Assembly (NCBI RefSeq): GCF_020889685.1
Contig: NZ_JACMYO010000019.1
Location: forward strand, 1 to 64,000
Length of the DNA stretch: 64,000 nt
From: Bradyrhizobium oropedii
GTDB lineage: Bacteria > Pseudomonadota > Alphaproteobacteria > Rhizobiales > Xanthobacteraceae
Direction of reading: 5' to 3'
The notes below the pieces were generated by a model. The model was not told the DNA's origin, ran no database searches, and saw nothing but the letters and a program-made list of their open reading frames with translations. The position numbers and the translations under genes are program-made. Shown piece after piece: positions 55,834-63,292 of this stretch; the stretch's first letter is position 1, and every line of letters starts with the position of its first letter.

Positions 55834-56193
55834 ATGATCCGTCACATCGTCTTCTTCACAGCCAAGGAAAAGGCCGATATCGACCAAATCATTGAAGGTC
55901 TGTCGGTTCTTACCTCTATCCCAAGTGCACGCCGGCTCGAGATTGCCCGCAACGGCAAGGGCGATCAGCTGGGCAACGACATCGATGTCGTGGTGTATGG
56001 TGAATTCGACAGCGAGGCGGATCTCGCTGCGTACAAAACGCACGATTTGTATCGAGAAGCGATCCGGCGCGTACGGCCACTCCGGGAGCTGCGGTTTGCG
56101 GCTGACTACGAGCTGTCAACAAATGTGTATTTCGCCGGAACCGCAGGCCTAAGCCAAGTTGCTCGGCGCAGCCGACCATCCAGCCGCAAGTAG
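55834..56193 (+). CDS. Dabb (stress-responsive alpha/beta barrel) domain protein
   Basis: A 119-residue protein starting MIRHIVFFTAKEKADIDQII; the ATG at 55834 gives the standard Dabb N-terminus. It has the ferredoxin-like dimeric barrel pattern: IRHIVFF, LEIARNGKGD, DIDVVVYGEFDSEADLAAYK and a C-terminal RPLRELRFAADYE. The family includes small enzymes and stress proteins; a specific reaction cannot be named. It precedes the pab genes in the same direction and could be co-transcribed. Confidence 0.85.
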   Translation: MIRHIVFFTAKEKADIDQIIEGLSVLTSIPSARRLEIARNGKGDQLGNDIDVVVYGEFDSEADLAAYKTHDLYREAIRRVRPLRELRFAADYELSTNVYFAGTAGLSQVARRSRPSSRK

Positions 56194-56314
56194 CCTGATG
56201 ATCGAACTCACGGTCTTGTACGCATCGGACGGAAGGAGCGTTTGTTCCAAGACGGCATCACGATCGGAGCGGGCCTCGCAACCTGCTGGTCGTCGGCAAC
56301 CGATAGCTTAGCCC

Positions 56315-57709
56315 ATGAATGTCCGCGAGTTGCCGTGGATTGATCCTGTCAACGCGCTGCGATGCCTTGCGAAGCGGCCACACCTTACCTTTCTCGATAG
56401 CGCGACACGCCATGAGCTGCTTGGGCGTTACTCATATCTGGCCTGCGAGCCGTTCAGCACCTATTTGGTTGCCAATGGACAAGCAAGTTGGAATGGAGAG
56501 GCACTTATAGGCGATCCATGGAAAGTCCTCCGCGACCTTCTTGCCAGATACAAAGAAGCGCATCGCCCCGATCTTCCCCCGTTCCAGGGCGGCGCAGCCG
56601 GCTTCCTTGCTTACGATCTGAACCGAACGCTCGAGCGGCTGCCGGCGCCCTCAATTCCCGGTCTCCGGTTGCCCCAATCAATCCTGCATTTTTACGATGT
56701 GGTGGTCAGCTTCGATCACCGGGACCACAGGTGCTGGATCGTCTCGACCGGATGGCCGGAGCGGGACCTCACTCGACGAGCCGAGCGCGCGCGTCGTCGC
56801 GCCGACGAGTTTGCAGCACTGCTTGCCAGGCCAAGATCGCCGCGGATCATAATCCCCGGCACGGCGGGCACATGGCATTCGAACTATAGCCGTGAACGCT
56901 TCATCGCAGCGGTCCAGCGCGTCGTCGGTTTGATCTTGGAGGGAGATATATTCCAGGCGAACATCGCGCAACGCTTCAGTGCCAGGGTTTCGCCCCTGTT
57001 CGATCCGCTCACCTTTTATTGCCAGCTCCGGTCATTGAACCCGGCACCATTCGCGGCTCTCTTGCGCTACGAGAGGCTGACTATCGCATCGAGCTCGCCC
57101 GAGCGATTTCTGAAACTTGACGGGCGGCGGGTCGAAACGCGCCCGATCAAAGGCACGATCGCGCGTTGCGCCGATTCCGCGGATGATGGACGCCGCGCCG
57201 AACTCCTTCTGGCGTCCGAGAAGGATCGTGCCGAAAACATCATGATCGTCGACCTGCTGCGCAACGATCTGTCACGCGTTTGTACCGACAATTCGGTCGA
57301 GGTTACCGCACTGTGCAACCTGGAATCCTATGCGTCAGTGCATCATCTCGTCTCGGTTGTCAGGGGCGCGCTTGCTGCGGACCAAGACGCCGTCAGTCTG
57401 CTTCGCGCCTGCTTTCCGGGCGGCTCCGTTACCGGCGTTCCAAAGGTGCGAGCAATGGAGATCGTTGCGGACATCGAGGGAGTGGCGCGAGAGGTCTATT
57501 GCGGGGCAATCGGCTTCATTGGATTCAATGGACAGATGGACACAAACATTGCGATCCGCACCGTGGTGATCGACGACGACCTGGCCGTCTTTCATGCAGG
57601 GGGTGGAATAACGGCGATGTCGGATCCTGAAGCCGAGTATGAGGAGACGCTTGCCAAGGCACAGCGGCTCTTCGACGCCTTTGGTGTCGATCTATCTGGT
57701 GTATTTTGA
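56315..57709 (+). CDS. pabB: Aminodeoxychorismate synthase component I
   Basis: A 464-residue chorismate-using enzyme. The C-terminal catalytic domain has FQANIAQRFSARV, ETRPIKGTIARC, LLASEKDRAENIMIVDLLRN, FPGGSVTGVPKVRAMEIVAD and GGGITAMSDPEAEYEETLAK. The lysine in PIKGT is the mark of aminodeoxychorismate synthase; anthranilate synthase has PIAGT. The product, with the glutaminase subunit, is 4-amino-4-deoxychorismate, a precursor of 4-aminobenzoate and folate. Its stop overlaps the TTG start of the next gene by four bases. Confidence 0.93.
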   Translation: MNVRELPWIDPVNALRCLAKRPHLTFLDSATRHELLGRYSYLACEPFSTYLVANGQASWNGEALIGDPWKVLRDLLARYKEAHRPDLPPFQGGAAGFLAYDLNRTLERLPAPSIPGLRLPQSILHFYDVVVSFDHRDHRCWIVSTGWPERDLTRRAERARRRADEFAALLARPRSPRIIIPGTAGTWHSNYSRERFIAAVQRVVGLILEGDIFQANIAQRFSARVSPLFDPLTFYCQLRSLNPAPFAALLRYERLTIASSSPERFLKLDGRRVETRPIKGTIARCADSADDGRRAELLLASEKDRAENIMIVDLLRNDLSRVCTDNSVEVTALCNLESYASVHHLVSVVRGALAADQDAVSLLRACFPGGSVTGVPKVRAMEIVADIEGVAREVYCGAIGFIGFNGQMDTNIAIRTVVIDDDLAVFHAGGGITAMSDPEAEYEETLAKAQRLFDAFGVDLSGVF

Positions 57710-58290
57710 TTTTGATCATCGACAATTACGACTCCTTCGTGTTCAATATTGCGCGCTATTTCCGCGAGCTCGGTGAAGAGACGCAAGTCGTCCGGAATGA
57801 CGCGATCAGCTTCACCGACCTCACTGCGCTCCAGACGCGTGCAATCGTGATCTCTCCCGGCCCCTGCACGCCAATGGAGGCCGGCATATCCACTGCCGTC
57901 GTCCGCGAACTTTCGGGTCGCGTTCCAATTCTTGGCATCTGTCTTGGGCACCAATGTATTGGGAGCGTTTTCGGCGGTCGCGTGGCGCGGGCACGTTGCC
58001 CCATGCACGGCCGAGCCTCACGCATAACGCATGACGGCCGAGGGTTGTTCGAACAACTCCCGTCTCCGCTTTCCGTTGGACGCTATCATTCTCTGGCAGT
58101 CGAACTCGATGAGACGGACGCGCAGTATCTCGTGGTGACAGCCCGTTCGAATGAAGGTGAGATCATGGCTTTGGCACATCGGCATCAACCAACTTATGGC
58201 CTACAGTTCCACCCGGAGTCGGTACTTACTCAACAAGGTCACGTGTTGCTCATGAATTTCTTGCGATTGGCGGACAGTTTCCGAGCCTGA
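57706..58290 (+). CDS. pabA: Aminodeoxychorismate synthase component II (glutamine amidotransferase)
   Basis: A 194-residue class I glutaminase that supplies ammonia to PabB. The catalytic triad is visible: Cys in GICLGHQC, His and Glu in QFHPESV, and the N-terminal ILIIDNYDSFVFN. It begins with TTG overlapping the pabB stop, so the subunits are translationally coupled. It could also serve anthranilate synthase, but the PIKGT lysine in its partner favours folate. Confidence 0.93.
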   Translation: MILIIDNYDSFVFNIARYFRELGEETQVVRNDAISFTDLTALQTRAIVISPGPCTPMEAGISTAVVRELSGRVPILGICLGHQCIGSVFGGRVARARCPMHGRASRITHDGRGLFEQLPSPLSVGRYHSLAVELDETDAQYLVVTARSNEGEIMALAHRHQPTYGLQFHPESVLTQQGHVLLMNFLRLADSFRA

Positions 58291-58657
58291 GCTCGGCGAT
58301 TTCTCGCGCACCCGCGCTGCCTGGCTCGCGAACGGATGGCAAGCTGCCCACTTGAGAAGCTGGCTCGGTACAATGTCGCACGAACGGCGCTGACCTGTTG
58401 AAGGTGTAACGAGAGAGCGCGAAAGAGCTCAATTTGTACGCGGCGTACGCAACTTTTACTTTTAGTGCAGGCTCAATTGAACTACTTGAAGCCAGTACTG
58501 CGTAGCCCTGTTCGCATCATCTCCATTCGATGAGTAGGCGGATCATCCTCTAGCCTCGTCACGAAAAATGCTAATTCGAGATCCGCCAAGAGATTTGGCG
58601 GTGCCTTGCGGTAGTCTCGCTGCCGCTGCCCTAACGGGCGTTTCCTCCCTTGACTTC
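58291..58657. other. Intergenic stretch
   Basis: No supported gene between pabA and the hairpin at 58658; only short frames with no recognisable composition. Confidence 0.45.
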
Positions 58658-58690
58658 GCCGCCGGTCCTATAGGATCGGCGGCCTCTTTC
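58658..58690 (+). terminator. Long hairpin, terminator-like
   Basis: GCCGCCGG and TCGGCGGC flank the palindrome TCCTATAGGA, together a 13-bp stem with one G-U pair, followed by CTCTTTC. The T-tract is weak, so efficiency is uncertain. It may end transcription from the pab direction. Confidence 0.55.
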
Positions 58691-58796
58691 GGTGTCAGCT
58701 CAACGCTCTCATGATTGAAGAGTCATAGATCAAATCTGCACTCGATCGACGCGGCGCCGGACATTGGCAACGGGCGTGATGGGGCTGGAAGATTTT

Positions 58797-58982
58797 ATGC
58801 AACACAGAGGCGTGCAATTCAGCATTCAAGAAGCGTTGCCAGGCCAATGGCGCTACAGTTTCAAGATCGATGGCAAGACGATCAGCGGCAAGACCCAAAC
58901 GAGATTGCAGCTTCTTGCGGTCCGTCGAGTCAAGGATCGCGTTAATCGTGAACTGAATCGCAGCGCGGAAAGTGAGAGTTGA
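58797..58982 (+). CDS. Small conserved-looking hypothetical protein
   Basis: A 61-residue basic protein starting MQHRGVQFSIQEALPGQWRY; GGAAG lies eight bases before this ATG. It is longer if an upstream TTG is used. It contains FKIDGKTISGKTQTRLQLLA and a positively charged helix VKDRVNRELNR, a pattern common in small rhizobial proteins of unknown function. It directly precedes the tRNA-Ser fragment. Confidence 0.55.
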   Translation: MQHRGVQFSIQEALPGQWRYSFKIDGKTISGKTQTRLQLLAVRRVKDRVNRELNRSAESES

Positions 58983-59039
58983 TGTTGGAGTGGACACTTG
59001 TCCCCGGGGCCGAGCTCGACGGGACGCGAAGCCATTCAA

Positions 59040-59081
59040 CGCGCAAGAGTATCGTGGGTTCGAATCCCACCCCCTCCGCCA
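59040..59081 (+). other. 3' end of tRNA-Ser; attachment-site remnant
   Basis: From the variable arm on, CGCGCAAGAGTATCG leads into T arm GTGGG-TTCGAAT-CCCAC, acceptor CCCTCC, G and CCA. Upstream sequence is not tRNA, so only about 40 nt remain. It is in the same orientation as the following gene, which starts 13 bp later, and is the expected scar of an element inserted at a tRNA-Ser gene. Confidence 0.8.
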
Positions 59082-59093
59082 CAGGGGAGCAGC

Positions 59094-59693
59094 ATGGCAA
59101 AGTTCAGGGTTGGATATGCGGCCTACCCGGCCGCTCCACCTGATTTGGCGTCTGACATCGCCCGCGCTGTGAAGGCGGTTGAGAATTCACCGAAGGCTCG
59201 GATCACTGCTTGGCCCCAACTCGAAATTTTCGGGTCCGTGATTCCGAATGAAGTCAGAGCCGGTATCGAGACCGCAGATGTTTTGATCCGCGACGTCACC
59301 CGTCCAAATCTGAACGTCTACTACAAGATCGGCTACAGCATCGGTAAGCGCAAATCGATCGCACCGGTCGTCAATGTATCATTCAAAGGCGCAGCTGAAG
59401 ACATCCAGAAGGATGGTCTCTTCGACACCGTTGGCTACCGTTCCTACGAGAACTCGGAGGGACTTACCGCGATACTATCCGAACTGCCCGAGCACGTCTT
59501 GCTGGACCTTTATGCAAAGCCCCTAAACTCGACTCAGCCGCTGTACTTCCTGAATGCATACCGAAAGACGAATTTCGTAGCAGCGATCTGGCCGACGCTC
59601 CTGGCAACGATGGGGCGCGCCGCTATTGAGACGACACATCAGAGCGCCCCGCCTTCCGGCGCCAGAGCTAAGCCGATCTGCGCCGGCGTTTGA
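59094..59693 (+). CDS. TIR / nucleoside deoxyribosyltransferase-like protein, 3' end disrupted
   Basis: A 199-residue protein with GGGGAG before its ATG. The fold is read from FRVGYAAYPAAPPDLASDIA, ETADVLIRDVTRPNLNVYYK and IGYSIGKRKSIAPVVNVSF. Deoxyribosyltransferase- and TIR-like enzymes have a catalytic Glu in NVxYE-x-G; here it is Lys (NVYYKIG), so base-exchange or NADase activity is doubtful. From about residue 185 the frame is antisense to the methyltransferase gene end, so the native C-terminus is lost. It abuts a tRNA fragment, consistent with island cargo. Confidence 0.6.
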   Translation: MAKFRVGYAAYPAAPPDLASDIARAVKAVENSPKARITAWPQLEIFGSVIPNEVRAGIETADVLIRDVTRPNLNVYYKIGYSIGKRKSIAPVVNVSFKGAAEDIQKDGLFDTVGYRSYENSEGLTAILSELPEHVLLDLYAKPLNSTQPLYFLNAYRKTNFVAAIWPTLLATMGRAAIETTHQSAPPSGARAKPICAGV

Positions 59694-61491
59694 CTTTGGA
59701 TCGCGGTTGCGGAGCTATCAAAAGAGGCTCGTCCATCGGGAGAGTTTCTTGGACTTTCGATTTCCCTCCCCGAATTGGATACTTGAAGCGGGGCGACTCC
59801 CTGACCTCCGCCGGGGTGGGACCGCGCTTGGGCTTCTTGCGATCTTCCGCTCTCGCGGCGACTGCAACTTGCACCGTGTTCAAATTGGTTATGATCCCCA
59901 AATTCGGTCCCGTAAGAAGGTCGGCGAGCGTAACGATTTGAATGCGAGGCCGTATGCCACCCGGCAGTTCTATGTTGCGACCTGTCGCAGCTTCGGTTCG
60001 CATCTCTTTCGATGGCTGATCGAGACAAACAAAGACGCCCATGTGCGCGCCTTCGCGCTCAACTGTCCCCTTTAATGCCCTGACCATATCCGGATTGACA
60101 TTTTTTCCGGCCTTAACTGAGACGATCGCTCTGCCGTAATCCTTAGCGCCTCGCATAAAGATGATTTCACCATCAATGCCGCGATCAGCGCCCTTCCCGC
60201 GCGGTTGTCCACCAACTCTGCCCACCGCCCAAAGCTGGAACTGGTAGGGATCGAGCGCCGCCAATTTCCTACCAGACAGTTCGTCGCGAGGTATGCCGTC
60301 AACTTCGTACTCCGCATGTGGCAGCCACGTCTTGAAACGGTCTTGTATGACCTGAATGGCAAGGTACGTAACATCAATCCCGATCCACCCGCGGCCCATC
60401 TTTTCCGCTGCGTGAATCGCGGTACCGCACCCGCAAAACGGGTCTAGGATCAAGTCACCCTTTTTGCTTGATGTGGCTAGTATTCTTTCGAGAAGCTGCA
60501 GTGGCTTTTGTGTGGGGTAGTGAAGGCGCTCTTTAGCCTGCGAATTTATGGCGCTGATATCGCCCCAATCGTCACTCACCGTGACTCCCGGCATCGTGTC
60601 CAGGTATCGCTTAAATCTCGGGACGGCGCCGGGCCTAGGTTGAACTATCAGACCTTTGGATATCAGATCGCTCATTTTCTCACGCGAGTAGCGCCAATAC
60701 CGCGTCACTCCCATCACCTCGTATGAGGGATTGCCCTTGGCGGCGCCACCCGGTCCAGTGATGTTATCGAGCTGATAGGCCCGGCCATCAGGGTCTTTAA
60801 GACCGTACTTCTTCGCAATGTATGCTTCATCGTATGCCGCGAACTGCTGAGTAAAGGTCGCTGCTGCGGTCGTGTCCTTCCGATAAACTAAGAGCACGTC
60901 GCGCACGCGGGGATAATGCGTCGCTCCCTGCGCATAATCTGATTTGGCTGTCGTCCTCTTCCAACTAATTTCGTTGATGTAACCCTGCCCCCCGAACACG
61001 CAGTCAAGGAGCATTTTTAGGTAGTGGCTGTTGCTCGGATCACAGTGCAAATAGAGCGTTGCGGTCGGCTTCATGACCCGACGCATTTCAAGCAACCTCG
61101 GAGCCATCATAGCGAGATATGCCATTACGTCGCCTTCCTGCAGAAAGGTCCGGCGAAGAGCGTCCAGAAGCATGAATGCATCGAGGCTCAGCGTCCGAGT
61201 GTGATCGAGAGCTCGTTCAGCGCCATTCTCCCAAGTCCACGTATCATCGAAGGCGGCGATTTGTGATGATGCATCCTCAGCCACCGGGGAGCGAAATAGA
61301 ATGTTGTACGTGGCGTTGGAGTTAAAGGGCGGATCCAGATACACCAAGTCAACGGTGTTTGACTCGATCCGCTGCAACCAGTCTAGATTGTCACCAAAAT
61401 ACAGGCGATTGCCCGCAGTCCTATTCGACTTAGCCACGACAGAACCCCCGTCCTCACACGGGAGCGGATAGTCTGATACAACCGGTTGCAC
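59668..61491 (-). CDS. DNA methyltransferase with fused Mrr-like nuclease domain
   Basis: A 607-residue protein (GTG start; a downstream GTG near 61437 is also possible). Residues 50-58 hold LVYLDPPFN (catalytic motif IV), and 349-360 DPFCGCGTAIHA (SAM-binding motif I); this order is that of beta-class N4-cytosine/N6-adenine methyltransferases. Residues ~410-535 form a restriction-endonuclease-like domain: GADRGIDGEIIF (Asp440) and AIVSVKAGKNVN (Lys460), as in Mrr-type PD-(D/E)xK enzymes but with Ser in place of the acidic residue. The last ~60 residues are basic. It may be a self-contained restriction-modification protein. Confidence 0.8.
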   Translation of the reverse strand: MQPVVSDYPLPCEDGGSVVAKSNRTAGNRLYFGDNLDWLQRIESNTVDLVYLDPPFNSNATYNILFRSPVAEDASSQIAAFDDTWTWENGAERALDHTRTLSLDAFMLLDALRRTFLQEGDVMAYLAMMAPRLLEMRRVMKPTATLYLHCDPSNSHYLKMLLDCVFGGQGYINEISWKRTTAKSDYAQGATHYPRVRDVLLVYRKDTTAAATFTQQFAAYDEAYIAKKYGLKDPDGRAYQLDNITGPGGAAKGNPSYEVMGVTRYWRYSREKMSDLISKGLIVQPRPGAVPRFKRYLDTMPGVTVSDDWGDISAINSQAKERLHYPTQKPLQLLERILATSSKKGDLILDPFCGCGTAIHAAEKMGRGWIGIDVTYLAIQVIQDRFKTWLPHAEYEVDGIPRDELSGRKLAALDPYQFQLWAVGRVGGQPRGKGADRGIDGEIIFMRGAKDYGRAIVSVKAGKNVNPDMVRALKGTVEREGAHMGVFVCLDQPSKEMRTEAATGRNIELPGGIRPRIQIVTLADLLTGPNLGIITNLNTVQVAVAARAEDRKKPKRGPTPAEVRESPRFKYPIRGGKSKVQETLPMDEPLLIAPQPRSKVKRRRRSA

Positions 61492-61521
61492 CCGGTTTAA
61501 CCGTGGGTTGTCGCTCCAGCT

Positions 61522-61653
61522 ATGTTTCGAGCGTGGTTAGCGCACCGTAAAGAAGCCTCGCGGCTCGAAAGGATCGACGAGCTCTCCGCAGGTCAGCGGC
61601 GGGATGCTAGGGCCGCCGGCTGGGCACGCGCGACTAGACAACAGAATCATTAA
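61522..61653 (+). CDS. Possible small DUF1127-like protein
   Basis: A 43-residue frame starting MFRAWLAHRKEASRLERIDE. The W-x-HRKEASRLERIDELS part resembles the N-terminal part of DUF1127 proteins common in rhizobia, but the usual DIGL-SR end is missing. It is short, and no ribosome-binding site is obvious. Confidence 0.25.
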   Translation: MFRAWLAHRKEASRLERIDELSAGQRRDARAAGWARATRQQNH

Positions 61654-61792
61654 TCGGATTCAGCAGCATGCGGCGCCAGAGCGGCCAGGCCATCTTTCGC
61701 GAGCTTGACTCCGCGCACAACTAGGAGTGGTTGAGCTGATCGGCGCCAGCCTCGTCATCGTCAGGGCTGCACGAACACAGTGGAAATGCATC

Positions 61793-61969
61793 ATGGCCAG
61801 ATATTTCGCGCTTCTCTTTGCTCTCTTGATTTCCTGTTGCGAAGCCTCCGCAGATGACGCTTTCGGGCACATCGTGACGCCGACTCGGATCCTGCCTGCT
61901 GTATGCAACGTGAAATATAGCGGAGCCGACCGAACCGGGCTCTACAATCTTGGCTTCACCGACCGGTGA
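61793..61969 (+). CDS. Possible short exported protein or fragment
   Basis: A 58-residue frame starting MARYFALLFALLISCCEASA, a good signal peptide, followed by DDAFGHIVTPTRILPAVCNV. The mature part is too short for a known fold and may be the 5' end of a truncated gene. Confidence 0.35.
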   Translation: MARYFALLFALLISCCEASADDAFGHIVTPTRILPAVCNVKYSGADRTGLYNLGFTDR

Positions 61970-62146
61970 CATAGACTCCAAAACTGTGGGAGCGCTCGCG
62001 TCCGATATGCTTGTGGCCATGAAAAAGCTGACGGACAAGGTCCAGTAAAAGCACGAGGCCCCGGAGATGATCTGGGACCTCATCTACTCACCTGCTATGG
62101 AACCGGCACGGTTGGGCCGCGGTGCTTTGAACACCTGATGTCCAAC

Positions 62147-62356
62147 TCATCCTGCTGCGAGCGCGAGGCTCGGGCCGCCGTAGGTTTCGAGCAGGCGCTT
62201 GGCGCGCCCTACGGTATTCTCCCTCTCGCGCATGGCCGCCAGCTCCTCGTCCAAGCGGTTGTAGAGGGGTGCGTACTGCGGACCATGCTGCACGACGACG
62301 TACGCAGCAATCGCGAGCGCGCGTTCGAGGCGTTCGATCGTTACCGGTTCACTCAT
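62147..62356 (-). CDS. Small hypothetical protein behind the integrase stub
   Basis: A 69-residue helical protein starting MSEPVTIERLERALAIAAYV; its ATG overlaps the end of the integrase fragment by eight bases. It contains YAPLYNRLDEELAAMRERE. In other rhizobial islands I recall a similar small gene next to an integrase, which would mean the pair was inherited together. Confidence 0.5.
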   Translation of the reverse strand: MSEPVTIERLERALAIAAYVVVQHGPQYAPLYNRLDEELAAMRERENTVGRAKRLLETYGGPSLALAAG

Positions 62357-62594
62357 GATGCAACTCCCCTGCTCGCTCGACCCGTTGCGCAGCATGAAAA
62401 CGCTCTAGCTCTGACCAGTCATCCGCATCGCTTTCTGCAGCCGTGGCATCGACAAGTGCCCGAGAATAAGCCGCGCGGAATTCCGGCGACGTCGTATCGT
62501 TCGGCAACGGAGTGCGCGCGCCGTCGACGCGAAACGATAGCCGTCCATTTCGAGGATTGCGCTCGACATATCGCGGCAACGGCTTGGCACGCAC
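62349..62594 (-). pseudogene. Tyrosine integrase, N-terminal stub
   Basis: The 81-residue frame reads LPRYVERNPRNGRLSFRVDG and LPNDTTSPEFRAAYSRAL, typical of the first residues of phage-type integrases in Bradyrhizobium. The core-binding and catalytic domains (R-H-x-x-R-Y) are absent: the frame stops where they should begin. It is therefore a remnant, possibly of the integrase that used the tRNA-Ser site 3 kb away. Confidence 0.65.
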
Positions 62595-62620
62595 CGAAGC
62601 TCTTCGCGCAACGCAACCAG

Positions 62621-62779
62621 CTAGATGAAGAGCGCAAACCCCAGTTCAGCGGGACGAATTGTAGCTCCACCATCATTAACTTTTCTCCCCTTCGTGTCCA
62701 AGCGACACTGCGGAGCACGGTGTTCGCGCTGCTCTTGCCATTCGCGCAAGAGTTGGTCTGCTTCTTGTTGTGATGCCAT
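62621..62779 (-). CDS. Small hypothetical protein upstream of the integrase stub
   Basis: A 52-residue frame starting MASQQEADQLLREWQEQREH, helical and highly charged, ending shortly before the integrase stub. It is not recognised and coding status is uncertain. Confidence 0.3.
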   Translation of the reverse strand: MASQQEADQLLREWQEQREHRAPQCRLDTKGRKVNDGGATIRPAELGFALFI

Positions 62780-63292
62780 TGGTTGGTTCTCGCTGGCTGA
62801 TCAAAGCCGCGCCCGTGGCAGACGGGGGTTGATCACGTGCGAGAACACGTCGAACGCTTTTGGGCTTACGCCTTGGACAGCGCGTTCGCCCCCGGCCTCA
62901 TGGCCAATGATGTATACGGTCTCGCGTGGACGATCAAACCCACCAACAGCCTGACACGAATCGGGCGATCTGCAAAATTTCGACGTCCAACAAAAGCTCC
63001 CCAATCGAAGACGTCACGCTTGACCGACCGCTTTGCGCCTTGCGAACAGTGACCGGATGGCGGCGGCTCTCACCCGAAACGCGCATGTTGGGCGCAGAAA
63101 AATCTGATCCTCCTGCAATGTGGCCGTGTAGTTCACGCCGCCGACAGGGATTTTGTCTCCGGCTGAGACGCGCTCGGCAGCAGGTTGTGCGAGCTATCCC
63201 TTGCATGAAGTCTTCCGACGCCCATTGGGGGCCGTGCTGGAAGTCCAGGGGAGGTACATTGATAGATTCAGCAGCGGGCCCGGCTCGTAAGC
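62780..63292. other. Intergenic region without a supported gene
   Basis: Frames here are short or patchy. A minus-strand stretch near 62820-62930 (GGFDRPRETVYIIGHEAGGE) looks partly coding but has no intact context. Confidence 0.35.
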
